Positions 11,640-19,741 of a DNA stretch of 64,000 nucleotides are shown here, piece by piece; the stretch's first letter is position 1, and the number at the start of each line of letters is the position of its first letter. The DNA is from Adineta ricciae. Taxonomy: Eukaryota; Rotifera; Eurotatoria; Adinetida; Adinetidae. The translations under genes were made by a program, and so were the position numbers. The DNA is taken from assembly GCA_905250025.1 (NCBI GenBank), contig CAJNOJ010000293.1:59777-123776 (forward strand). The letters are read 5' to 3'. Under the pieces are notes generated by a model that was not told where the DNA came from, searched no databases, and saw only the letters and a program-made list of their open reading frames with translations.

Positions 11640-11646
11640 TATAAAA
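11640..11646 (+). promoter_or_regulatory. TATA box of secreted Cys-rich gene
   Basis: TATAAAA lies 62 nt before the ATG at 11708, a suitable distance for a core promoter with a short 5' leader. Confidence 0.5.
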
Positions 11647-11707
11647 CCCTGTTCGGTTATCGTTAATTTATAAATTCAAATTTCTCCTCGCTCAACGACG
11701 AAAGAAA

Positions 11708-12141
11708 ATGCAATCGACATCCATCGTTATACTCATCGCGGCTCTTGCAATAGTTGCTGTCCAATATTCGGAAGCACGTTATCATCCTTTGATTGATTTG
11801 CGTGACGAGGGAGATTCGGATAATTCATTCATAGTCACCAGCTTTGCGGAACGTGCAGAAGAAGGTAAGACATATTCCGTACAGAACATATTATTTGATC
11901 GAATTTTGATTTAGCACCAGCCTGCAGTGGAGCTATTTGTTGCACTGATAAATGCGTTCAATGTCTTACCCCTGAGAAGACACCTCGTCTTGGTTTTTGT
12001 AGACACGATAAAGCTCTTCGAAGTTTTGTTGCGTTTAAAAGTGCCGAATCTTGCGAAAAGAGCAGTTCTCTCAGTTCTACTGTGCTTGGCTTTGCTGCCC
12101 ATGAAAATGATATTTGCACTAAACCAAAGACACGAAAATAA
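11708..12141 (+). CDS. Small secreted protein with eight cysteines
   Basis: Exon 1 is 11708-11864, intron 11865-11914 (50 nt), exon 2 is 11915-12141; the product has 127 residues. The first ~22 residues are a clear signal peptide (SIVILIAALAIVAVQYSEA). An acidic linker (LRDEGDSDNS) ends near EERAEE-like residues that could be a propeptide. The mature part has eight cysteines in the order C, CC, C, C, C, C, C, all in exon 2, suggesting four disulphides. I do not recognise the fold: defence peptide, matrix protein and signalling peptide are all possible. Reading exon 2 in its own frame without splicing gives a misleading hydrophobic frame, so the spliced model matters here. Confidence 0.72.
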
Positions 12142-13006
12142 TTCGACAAATGCCGACGCTATCATTCATTTTATTCAAAATATTCCACGAACTCGAATCC
12201 ATTTTTAACGATCATTTTCTTTTTCCTTTCACTCTTTCACGTATAACTAATCATCATTAAGTAAACGTTCTTTTAGACTAAAATAGTTTTACACGTAACA
12301 GTTCAAAAGTTTAATAAATGGGATTCCCGAATTTCGCCAATAAGACATTCGCCAATGAACCAGTCTTTTTATATTCGCTAATCTATAAAAACGTACACTG
12401 CGTGTATACTGTTATTCCTAGCAGAAGGAGGGGAAACATTATCTGTTAAGATTTCAACTGCCTGTCATATCTTGTCGTGTTTATCTATGTGACTTGTTAA
12501 TAAAGATTATTTCTGTGTATTTGATAATGAAAGTTCAATAAACTTTCGTTGATGGCGAAAGTCTCGTAATATGTTGGCGAAAGTACAGCGGATTCTCGCC
12601 AACTGTCGAAAGTCTTATTGGCAAAGAGCGGTTAAGCCAAGTAAGCAATCGTGCCATAAATCCCGATGAACAACAGCTAATCAATAATAATATTCATTTT
12701 CTATTAGTTGAATTTACTATTCATTGGGTAAAAAATGATCCAGAGTGGTAATACTAGAGTTAAAACAGCTTGAACAAATTCTCAATAGTGGACACTTGTG
12801 ATACATCCAATTAGTATGCCCATAATAGAGAGGTTATACTGTAAAGGAAAATCGTCGTTGATTGACCGTGAATGTATCACAATGAAGAAGTGTTTGTGCT
12901 GATAAAGATAAGAACAACAGTAAGAGTAAGATTGATGAAGGCATTACATCATGACCGACAACCTCCTTTTCTCTGGCATGTACCCATATAATAGAACATT
13001 AAAAAT
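12142..13006. other. Spacer containing an inverted-repeat element
   Basis: No gene is supportable. It contains the inverted-repeat pair described separately and several short copies of TTGGCGAAAG / CTTTCGCCAA-type words. Confidence 0.45.
12336..12622. repeat. MITE-like element with imperfect terminal inverted repeats
   Basis: The left arm GCCAATAAGACATTCG (12336-12351) matches the reverse complement of CGAAAGTCTTATTGGC (12607-12622) at 15 of 16 positions. The 255-nt interior is full of related words (GGCGAAAGT, TTCGCCAA, GAAAGTT/AACTTTC). It has no open reading frame. This is compatible with a small non-autonomous DNA transposon. A target-site duplication was not identified. Confidence 0.45.
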
Positions 13007-13014
13007 TGACGTCA
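13007..13014. promoter_or_regulatory. CRE-like palindrome TGACGTCA upstream of LRR gene
   Basis: A perfect TGACGTCA, the CREB/ATF consensus, 155 nt before the LRR gene ATG. A TATAAA follows at 13123-13128, 40 nt before the ATG. Binding is not shown by sequence alone. Confidence 0.4.
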
Positions 13015-13168
13015 TTATATACTGACGATCGCAAACTCGTGAAAGATACCTAGAAGGGAGTCATGTTAAATAAAGAAATCTTCGTTTGATAAAAACGATA
13101 ATGACAAAACATGCATGTTAAATATAAAGTCACTTTAAAGTGATACAACTTGTTTCTAACGCGCACCC

Positions 13169-15196
13169 ATGCTGCGATTCACGTTCTTCTTCTCTATTGT
13201 GTGTCTTATTTCATCAATAACAGCATCAATACAGTTAGAAATAATATGTCTTGATGATCCATTTATAACTTGCCGTTGCAGAAATGAAACGGGTTCGGTA
13301 ACTTGTGTTGAAAATATGTCAAATAATGAAACCTCTATCGATTGGTCGGCATTTTCATCAAACGGATACTTGTATCACTTTTTTGATTTCGTCAATTTTA
13401 CACGTTTAACATCTTCTACATTTACAAGTTTTCCATCAGCATTTCCGTCGCTGGAAAAGCTGGTGTTCATGTTTACTAACGGCGTTGATCGAATAGAGGA
13501 AAACACTTTCCAGTCGTTAAACAATTATTCTAAGACATCAATTTCTCTTTCGTTCAACGCACCAACAAACTTTCAACTTGATAATTATGCATTTGGTCAA
13601 GTAAACTATACGGAAATCCTTATTTCTGGCATCCGATGTCATGACATTTATCGTTCGTATGAATTAAACTTGAAAGCATTTGATAAAACAAGTATTTTCA
13701 AACTGGGCATCAGGAATTCAAAATGCATTTATTCAACTTCCAATGAATCATCGTCTTTCAATCTTATTGAATTGGAATTCAAGAATTGTTCATTGAGAAA
13801 GCCTGATTTTCTCCTTGGAAGCCTTTCTGAATCATCATTGAATAAATTAGATTTATCATTAAATCTGTTAGAAGAGATTCCTTCATTGACCAGGTTCATT
13901 CACCTTCACGAAATTCATTTAGATGATAATCTATTACAAGAAATCAAATCCAATGTGTTTTCAAACTTAAACGCAACTCAAATTGATTTATCGAGCAATC
14001 GAATTAATCATATTGAACCTGATGCATTCACCGGCTCGAATATCAAAACTTTGAAATTGAACTATAATTATATGAAGTATCTGGAAACGGTCACACCTCA
14101 AAACACACTGACATCGTTTTTATATCCATTGAATCAAACGTTAGAAGTTCTTGATTTATCGCATAATTATGTAATTGAATTGGCAGCTTTGCAAAACCTT
14201 TCTCATTTGACGACATTGATCATGTGTTGTAATCATATCAAAGTGTTATATGATTTACCATTTGAACATGCAAAGCAACTTCGTACAATTGATTTCAGTC
14301 AGAACGTTATTTTCTCTATTCATCCGGGGGCTTTCAATGGAACGAATTTGGCGTCTCTGGACTTATCAGCAAATTCTTTCTCGTCTCTAGAAACGATAGA
14401 TATGGGCGATGATGAACGCTCGAAACCGGTAAATCGAACACATTCATTTCTTTATAGTGTTGCACCGACGCTGACGACTTTGTCATTGGCGAACAACAAA
14501 TATCTATCAAACATTAACTGGTTTGTTTTCACGAAGTTATTCAAACTAGAGAGTTTAGATCTCTCTGGAATACCAATGAGTAAACAACTTTGGTATTATG
14601 AGCCAAGGGACGGTGCAGCTATTCCATGGTCTGATCGCCCATCGAATCTTCACGTTAAGCTCTTTGGTTTTCAGCTCACCAACGATGATTATTGTTTATC
14701 AAAATCTGTGTTTCAAGTACTCAATCACACAAAGATGGGAATTGATGCAAATCATACATGCAATTGTTTTCTATTCTTACATGAAAACATGTTTTACTCG
14801 TCACAACGCCCCGTCTGTTTACGCAACCAATCGATTGTAGATGAACTAACTCAACAATGTATGAATATTGATTCGTACTGTTCGTCGTTGACAACCACTT
14901 CAACAACTTCTCCAACGCGAGTAACAACAACAACAACAACAACAACAAAAGTAGAGTCATCATCAACAACAAGCTTGAAAACATTAACTACAACAACAGG
15001 CGTTCCAGTTACATTAGGAGCAGGAAAGGATGATGGAAAATGGAGAACAATATTAGCAATAATCATTCCAGTAACTGCTGTTGTTCTTGTTGCATCTGCT
15101 ACTAGCATATACGTCGTTCGAAAACGAAGAAACAACAAGTTCAAGGAGAGTATTGAGATGGATACATCATTTACGAATGTATTCGCGAGAAAATAA
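13169..15196 (+). CDS. Leucine-rich-repeat single-pass membrane receptor
   Basis: Intronless, 675 residues. Residues 1-20 are a signal peptide (FTFFFSIVCLISSITAS). A cysteine-bearing N-cap (CLDDPFITCRCRNETG) leads into about ten extracellular LRRs (LNKLDLSLNLLEEIPSLTRF, IDLSSNRINHIEPDAF, LEVLDLSHNYVIEL). A C-terminal Cys cluster (CNCF, CLRN, CMNIDSYC) follows, then a Thr/Ser stalk encoded partly by a CAA-type trinucleotide run near 14929. One transmembrane helix (TILAIIIPVTAVVLVASATS, about 626-645) and a short basic tail (VRKRRNNK) complete it. There is no TIR, kinase or other signalling domain inside, so it is more an adhesion or co-receptor type than a Toll receptor. The ligand is unknown. 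Confidence 0.85.
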   Translation: MLRFTFFFSIVCLISSITASIQLEIICLDDPFITCRCRNETGSVTCVENMSNNETSIDWSAFSSNGYLYHFFDFVNFTRLTSSTFTSFPSAFPSLEKLVFMFTNGVDRIEENTFQSLNNYSKTSISLSFNAPTNFQLDNYAFGQVNYTEILISGIRCHDIYRSYELNLKAFDKTSIFKLGIRNSKCIYSTSNESSSFNLIELEFKNCSLRKPDFLLGSLSESSLNKLDLSLNLLEEIPSLTRFIHLHEIHLDDNLLQEIKSNVFSNLNATQIDLSSNRINHIEPDAFTGSNIKTLKLNYNYMKYLETVTPQNTLTSFLYPLNQTLEVLDLSHNYVIELAALQNLSHLTTLIMCCNHIKVLYDLPFEHAKQLRTIDFSQNVIFSIHPGAFNGTNLASLDLSANSFSSLETIDMGDDERSKPVNRTHSFLYSVAPTLTTLSLANNKYLSNINWFVFTKLFKLESLDLSGIPMSKQLWYYEPRDGAAIPWSDRPSNLHVKLFGFQLTNDDYCLSKSVFQVLNHTKMGIDANHTCNCFLFLHENMFYSSQRPVCLRNQSIVDELTQQCMNIDSYCSSLTTTSTTSPTRVTTTTTTTTKVESSSTTSLKTLTTTTGVPVTLGAGKDDGKWRTILAIIIPVTAVVLVASATSIYVVRKRRNNKFKESIEMDTSFTNVFARK

Positions 15197-15530
15197 TTTC
15201 CTATACGACTGTTCTTTGGTTCATGAACTTTGCTGTGGAACGAATGTGAACTGAGCATTGGTATGCTACACAAATCTATCGAATTTTGATTGAAAAAAAA
15301 AGATTCTTCCTCTTTGCCCCGCTGTCATTTTCATGATAGTTAAAACTTAAAATTATCGTTTTTCAACAACCTGAATCACCTAGCGAGTGTGAACGGTGAT
15401 CTACTATTAGAACTAAATTATTCTGGAGATGGTCGAAAGAATTGATTGCCGAGTAGGATGAAAATGATTTATTTTTGTTTATCTACGTCAATAAAATGAG
15501 CATTTACGTGATATGTTACATGACGTCATT
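15197..15530. other. Spacer between LRR and Gly/Tyr-rich genes
   Basis: 3' flank of the LRR gene and distal upstream region of the next gene. No coding signal. Confidence 0.4.
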
Positions 15531-15538
15531 GACGTTAT
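15531..15538. promoter_or_regulatory. CRE-like palindrome, distal
   Basis: A perfect TGACGTCA 280 nt before the ATG at 15818, the first of a pair upstream of the same gene. Confidence 0.4.
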
Positions 15539-15657
15539 GAGATAATATAAACATGTTTATTCATCGCTGTCAATACGTGACAAAGGTATGTTGAATATTA
15601 TTCATCAAACGAGGATGAGAAATAATTAGGTACATTTAGTTTCTAGTAAGAATCGTG

Positions 15658-15665
15658 TGACGTCA
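15658..15665. promoter_or_regulatory. CRE-like palindrome, proximal
   Basis: The second perfect TGACGTCA, 153 nt before the ATG and 74 nt before the TATA box. Two identical eight-base palindromes within 135 bp are unlikely by chance in this AT-rich DNA. Confidence 0.45.
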
Positions 15666-15738
15666 ATAGCATAAAGTAAGGTTATACTCATTGACTATAA
15701 GATATTTTCCTCCTACAGTAGCGAGGCGATAACGAATG

Positions 15739-15746
15739 TATAAAAG
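15739..15746 (+). promoter_or_regulatory. TATA box of Gly/Tyr-rich gene
   Basis: TATAAAAG, a consensus TATA box, 72 nt before the ATG. Confidence 0.55.
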
Positions 15747-15817
15747 AGGGTTGCAAAACATGTAACTGCATTCACTACTCGCTCTTAAATCTATCTTTTC
15801 ACACCCATATACTCAAC

Positions 15818-16116
15818 ATGTACGGAGGATTTGGCGGCTATGGTGGTTATGGCGGTTATGGCGGTTATGGAGGCTATAACTCTGAAATGCGATCGGATAT
15901 GTGGATTCAAACTCATATACCCGGCGGATTGAACAGTAAATATACACTTCAATAGTCCCGAACATTTTCGTTGCGAATATCTTCCTTTTAGGCAATCTCG
16001 GTGAACGATTGGACAACTACTTAGGTGGTAATCCGAACCCTACCTTTGGCCAAATATATGGTGGCGCACCGGGTGTCGGTGGATACGGTTCTGGATATGG
16101 CTATTCCTATTGGTAA
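15818..16116 (+). CDS. Small Gly/Tyr-rich low-complexity protein
   Basis: Exon 1 is 15818-15935, intron 15936-15991 (56 nt), exon 2 is 15992-16116; the product has 80 residues. The N-terminus is a run of YGG units and the C-terminus is again Gly/Tyr-rich (GGYGSGYGYSYW). Between them is a non-repetitive centre (MWIQTHIPGGLN, LGERLDNYLGG). There is no signal peptide. Composition resembles aromatic-Gly 'sticker' proteins that phase-separate or coat surfaces, but no family is recognised. The strong TATA box, paired CRE sites and AATAAA at 16156-16161 suggest a well-expressed gene. Confidence 0.68.
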
Positions 16117-16204
16117 AAGAACTGCCTCATCTGTAATTGATTTTTTCGACATATAAATAAACTATACATTGATTATTAAAGCATTTTCGGAAAAAAAAGG
16201 AAAT

Positions 16205-16462
16205 TTATTTCGGAAATGATAAAGGTTCACAGGCTTCAATTTCGGCTTTTACTTCATCTATTTTTGCGCTGAGAGCATCTTGTGAATCGATCAGACGACA
16301 AAGTTCGTCGTTATCCAACTCGAGTAATTCTCCGGTGACTTTGCTTGTGATATCAGGATGTTTGACACGTTCGAGAACCAGAGGAAAAAGTTTATTTCCC
16401 AGGAATTCCTTTTGCTGTTCGGGACTTGAAATCGAAGCAAGTTCACTGGCAAGCGAAGACAT
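16205..16462 (-). CDS. Free-standing MLLE (PABC) domain protein
   Basis: 85 residues from ATG 16462. Residues 12-70 match the MLLE domain found at the C-terminus of poly(A)-binding protein and in UBR5: QQKEFLGNKLFPLV, then KVTGELLELDNDEL at 41-54, equivalent to the KITGMLLE signature that binds PAM2 peptides. Here the Met-Leu-Leu-Glu core reads E-L-L-E. A short helix ends the protein. No RRM or HECT domain is nearby on this strand, so the domain stands alone. A CT-rich acceptor-like TTTATTTCTCAG lies just before the ATG and may end a 5' UTR intron. It could act as a competitor for PAM2 proteins in translation or deadenylation control; that is inference. Confidence 0.78.
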   Translation of the reverse strand: MSSLASELASISSPEQQKEFLGNKLFPLVLERVKHPDITSKVTGELLELDNDELCRLIDSQDALSAKIDEVKAEIEACEPLSFPK

Positions 16463-16639
16463 AATAGTACAGTCTGAGAAATAAAATGAATTCTTTTGTT
16501 ATAAAAAAAACATGAAGAAAAAACAAGCCAAGGCCGATTTTTCTCCTTTCTGTATAAACGAAGAAAAAAATCGTGTTTTGATTAGAATAAATAAGAGGAG
16601 AGAAAAATGTTTTTATTCAAATGCAAATAAAAATATCAC

Positions 16640-17659
16640 TCATTTCTTCTTCAAAATTAGGCAAATAAATGGAGCAATATAATCTCCTATCTCCGGTTGT
16701 TTTCTTAGATGTTGTTCGAATAGATTCCAGAATTGTTTTAGAAGATAAGGAATGTCTTCTACTGCTCGATCATGTTTTTGAAGTGTTTGTTCGAGAATTG
16801 ATTCCGAAAAACCTTGAGTGAATAATGTTGTCGACTGAGTATATTCATCGAACGTAATTTCTTTTTTTCTCCATTGTCTATAAAGTGGTGATTCAATGGA
16901 AACGGTTGTGAATTTAATTAGTTGAAGCCCATTTTGAGAAAAGAGATTTTCATCGACACACTCTTCATACGATCGACAATATACTGGATTTGTATAGTCA
17001 TGTAGTTCAGCCGATGTTAGCGGTAGCAATTGAGCGCATGTATAGAGAAGTTCAAGAATACGTTCGATACCTATAATTCCTTGACTATCAACACATGGAA
17101 TACTAAGTATAAGAACACCACCGGACACTAATTCAGATGATCGGTGTTTTAAAAACTGTGAATAATCAAGAGCAGCTTGATGTTGAAACGCGCGATATGC
17201 GTCGGGATTATCAGCAAAATAAACGTGATAATTGTTTAACGCATTAGCTGGTTTTTTCGATAACCAATGAAGCGAAGTCGATGAATATGAAATTGCAACC
17301 GAACTTTCCGGTAAACATTGTTCGTAAAAAGAACGACCACTAACGACGCCTTTGTAAGAATTATTTTGATCAAGCAGTCGGAAAAGCGCTGTCCAGTCAT
17401 TGCTTGGTAGATCATTGTGAATGACTAGTGGCTCTTTAAAAAGTTTGTTTTCTCTACGAAGGTAATCAATGATTGTTTTCATTGCGTGAATCGAATTAGC
17501 ACCATGAGACGAGCCAAAATCAGCAATAATATCCACTGATGCGACATCAAGTGCAGCAATCGCTTCATCGATTAATTCTAACAGGAAATGACTAGCAGAG
17601 TTCTGTAAAACAGAATTTGAATTGTACGATTTACTCATTCCGAGCGTTGCACTTGCCAT
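16640..17659 (-). CDS. SABATH-type SAM-dependent carboxyl methyltransferase
   Basis: Intronless, 339 residues. Residues 8-20 (MSKSYNSNSVLQN) match the SABATH N-terminal substrate/SAM motif. DFGSSHGANS (47-56) is the glycine-rich SAM loop, NDLPSNDW (82-89) and GRSFYEQCLP (108-117) follow, and SSTSLHWLS (126-134) is the signature after which the family is easily recognised. The family methylates carboxyl groups of small acids (salicylate, jasmonate, indole acetate in plants; related enzymes in bacteria and fungi). It is not a standard animal family, so acquisition by horizontal transfer is likely. The substrate cannot be deduced here. Confidence 0.88.
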   Translation of the reverse strand: MASATLGMSKSYNSNSVLQNSASHFLLELIDEAIAALDVASVDIIADFGSSHGANSIHAMKTIIDYLRRENKLFKEPLVIHNDLPSNDWTALFRLLDQNNSYKGVVSGRSFYEQCLPESSVAISYSSTSLHWLSKKPANALNNYHVYFADNPDAYRAFQHQAALDYSQFLKHRSSELVSGGVLILSIPCVDSQGIIGIERILELLYTCAQLLPLTSAELHDYTNPVYCRSYEECVDENLFSQNGLQLIKFTTVSIESPLYRQWRKKEITFDEYTQSTTLFTQGFSESILEQTLQKHDRAVEDIPYLLKQFWNLFEQHLRKQPEIGDYIAPFICLILKKK

Positions 17660-17805
17660 TCTCTTTCGTCAAAATGATAACAATATATTCACAGGATACG
17701 TTATCGATGATAAACATCAACACGTGTATTTAGTGTTCTCCTTTCTAGAGATATCATCAAGAAAAGACTTACAGCTGAATCTATTTTTATCATATAAAAA
17801 AGAAT

Positions 17806-19083
17806 TTATTGAAAAAGACTTCTTTCAGCTTCAGAATTAGCAAAAAGATTTTCTCCTTGATAATATTCATCGATGTTTTCTAAAAAGTTCAAATTGATGA
17901 AAACTAACGCTGTTACAATCACATTCTCATTTGATTCAACTCGAAGAATGAAATCATTGTCGCCAGTCACCGCCACTCGATATTCTATATCTTGCGGTTC
18001 GCCCGGTAACAACAACCGTTGGTTCAATAGTGTTTGCTTGTGCTTAGTAAACGACCCAGGCTTCACTCGAACTTCAACAAGTACGCACCATCGTTGATTA
18101 TCGGAGAAAATCCGTTCTGAGTAAACAACATCTGCTGCATAGAATATACTCGGTGAAATGAACACAGCATGAGCCCAGTTATCAAATCCTTCGACTTTTC
18201 TGTTCAATGCAATATGACCGGCTTGCGTAGATATTTTATTATTCGGAGAAAGGACTGTTCCAGCTGGATGTAAGCCATATTTCATGATCGATTGTAAATG
18301 TTCATATTTTGTACCATGCCAAGCTAATGTCCAATTTTGAGTCAAATGTGCTAATGAATGATTCGAAAAACAATACGGACTTCGAAGAATCTTTTTACCA
18401 ATGATTCGATCATTATGTCTTAAGACAATCATGTTTTTGGCGTGGCCATCTTGTTTCAAACAATTTACCATTTGATTGATTTTGTCGACCGTATGTGATG
18501 AAATACAAGTTCTAATCGCTTCACTACCACTTTCTTCTTCGGCTGTATGACCGTATCCATTTCGGATAGTTGGATGTGCTCCATATTCAAGCAAAAGTTC
18601 AACGATTGGTTGATGCCTGTAAAAAGCTGCTGCGTGCAACGCAGTACTTCCACAATGTTGAGTTTCGTTTATTTGACAGCCAACTCTCAACAGAAACTGG
18701 CAAATATTATGGAAACCATTTCGAGCTGCGATATAAAGCAACGTTCTTTGATGTTCATCTCGCTGATCGAGAAGATACTTATATCTCGTTATTAATCTGA
18801 CAAATGATTCGTAATCACCGATAGTTACGTAATAGAACTGATCTTTTATATTAACAGCAAAACGATTTCCATTTCGAGTGTATCTTTTTGTGTCGTTCGA
18901 ACATAGGACTTCATATGCCAAAGCTACGTATGCTCGTTGACTTCGTAATGGAGAACTGATTTTTCTAATGAAAGCGTGACGAATCTCTTGATATAATGCA
19001 CCCGGATTGACACCTAAGATTTCATAAGGATCTATAATTGTTGCTCTCTCCATTGTTGAATGGCTGCGAATCAAAATCGCCAT
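17806..19083 (-). CDS. J-like / ankyrin / ART-fold fusion protein
   Basis: 425 residues from ATG 19083; a TTG frame three codons upstream is not needed. Residues about 15-75 resemble a J-domain (DPYEILGVNPGALYQEIRHA, then YVALAYEVLCSNDTKR), but the HPD tripeptide needed to stimulate HSP70 is missing. Residues about 105-195 hold two to three ankyrin repeats (RTLLYIAARNGFHNICQFLL, GSTALHAAAFYRHQPIVELL). The C-terminal half reads AWHGTKYEHLQSIMKYGL, then GHIAL, then WAHAVFISPSIFYAADVVYS and LVEVRVKPGSF. The H-G-T and the later S-x-x-Y-A with VYS are the pattern of PARP-like ADP-ribosyltransferase folds, but I cannot place the catalytic Glu. A PARP-like or otherwise ART-related domain is the best guess. 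Confidence 0.6.
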   Translation of the reverse strand: MAILIRSHSTMERATIIDPYEILGVNPGALYQEIRHAFIRKISSPLRSQRAYVALAYEVLCSNDTKRYTRNGNRFAVNIKDQFYYVTIGDYESFVRLITRYKYLLDQRDEHQRTLLYIAARNGFHNICQFLLRVGCQINETQHCGSTALHAAAFYRHQPIVELLLEYGAHPTIRNGYGHTAEEESGSEAIRTCISSHTVDKINQMVNCLKQDGHAKNMIVLRHNDRIIGKKILRSPYCFSNHSLAHLTQNWTLAWHGTKYEHLQSIMKYGLHPAGTVLSPNNKISTQAGHIALNRKVEGFDNWAHAVFISPSIFYAADVVYSERIFSDNQRWCVLVEVRVKPGSFTKHKQTLLNQRLLLPGEPQDIEYRVAVTGDNDFILRVESNENVIVTALVFINLNFLENIDEYYQGENLFANSEAERSLFQ

Positions 19084-19741
19084 TTCAAGCAAGAAAATCG
19101 GTTTGCACGTAAGATAGAAACAAACTCTTTAATTCAACTCAAAAGTGTTGGTTTTTTCCAAGATATAAAAAAACATCTTATTATATTTGAGTCTACCTTC
19201 TGTGACACATAAATTCAACATCGCCGTTTTTTCTCTTTCTGTCTCTAACGTGAGTCATGCGAACGTTGATGAAAAAAAAGACATTTTTCATTAACTTCGA
19301 ATGTATTGTCGAAACACAAATTTATCCTTTAAACAGATCTATAGCATATTCAAAACATTAAGCATCATAAAACATCGCTCGCTTAACATTCATTTTTATC
19401 CTCATCAGATTATAAAACCGAATGGTTCGATCGATTTCCATTTGTTTTGTTTCATAAAACACCATTTGTGTAAATAAAATCGCTGATTTGATATTCAAAC
19501 AAGTATGAATCCCACCTTGAAGACAAAGTGCACGTCACGCTATTCTATAACGAAATTTTTCTTTAGAATCCAAGTGTATTGCACTGTATCACATATCGCC
19601 TTGATCTTTTCTCAACGTTGAATAGCGAGACGAAATGAAAAGAGAATATGATATAAAATCATCTTGTTTTTTATATCCTCGATTGTATTATTGAAAAATA
19701 TTCGAAAGGGAAAGGTTGTTTCTAAATACAGCAGGAAAATC
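19084..19741. other. Divergent promoter region
   Basis: A 658-nt spacer between two genes transcribed away from each other, presumably holding both promoters. No gene is seen. Confidence 0.45.

Noticed and set aside
11927-12208. 93-codon hydrophobic plus-strand frame in exon 2 of the secreted peptide gene
   Set aside because: The alternative frame joins exon 1 in phase, gives a secreted protein with eight cysteines and a natural stop, and explains the GT-AG pair.
13169-15273. Minus-strand frames opposite the LRR gene (14721-14984, 14851-15273)
   Set aside because: Poly-Leu and poly-Val text arises from the CAA-type repeat read backwards; the plus-strand LRR protein explains the region.
19664-19741. 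N-terminal extension of the antiporter (26 residues before ATG 19742)
   Set aside because: That frame opens only with TTG and the extension has no family similarity; the ATG gives a normal antiporter start.
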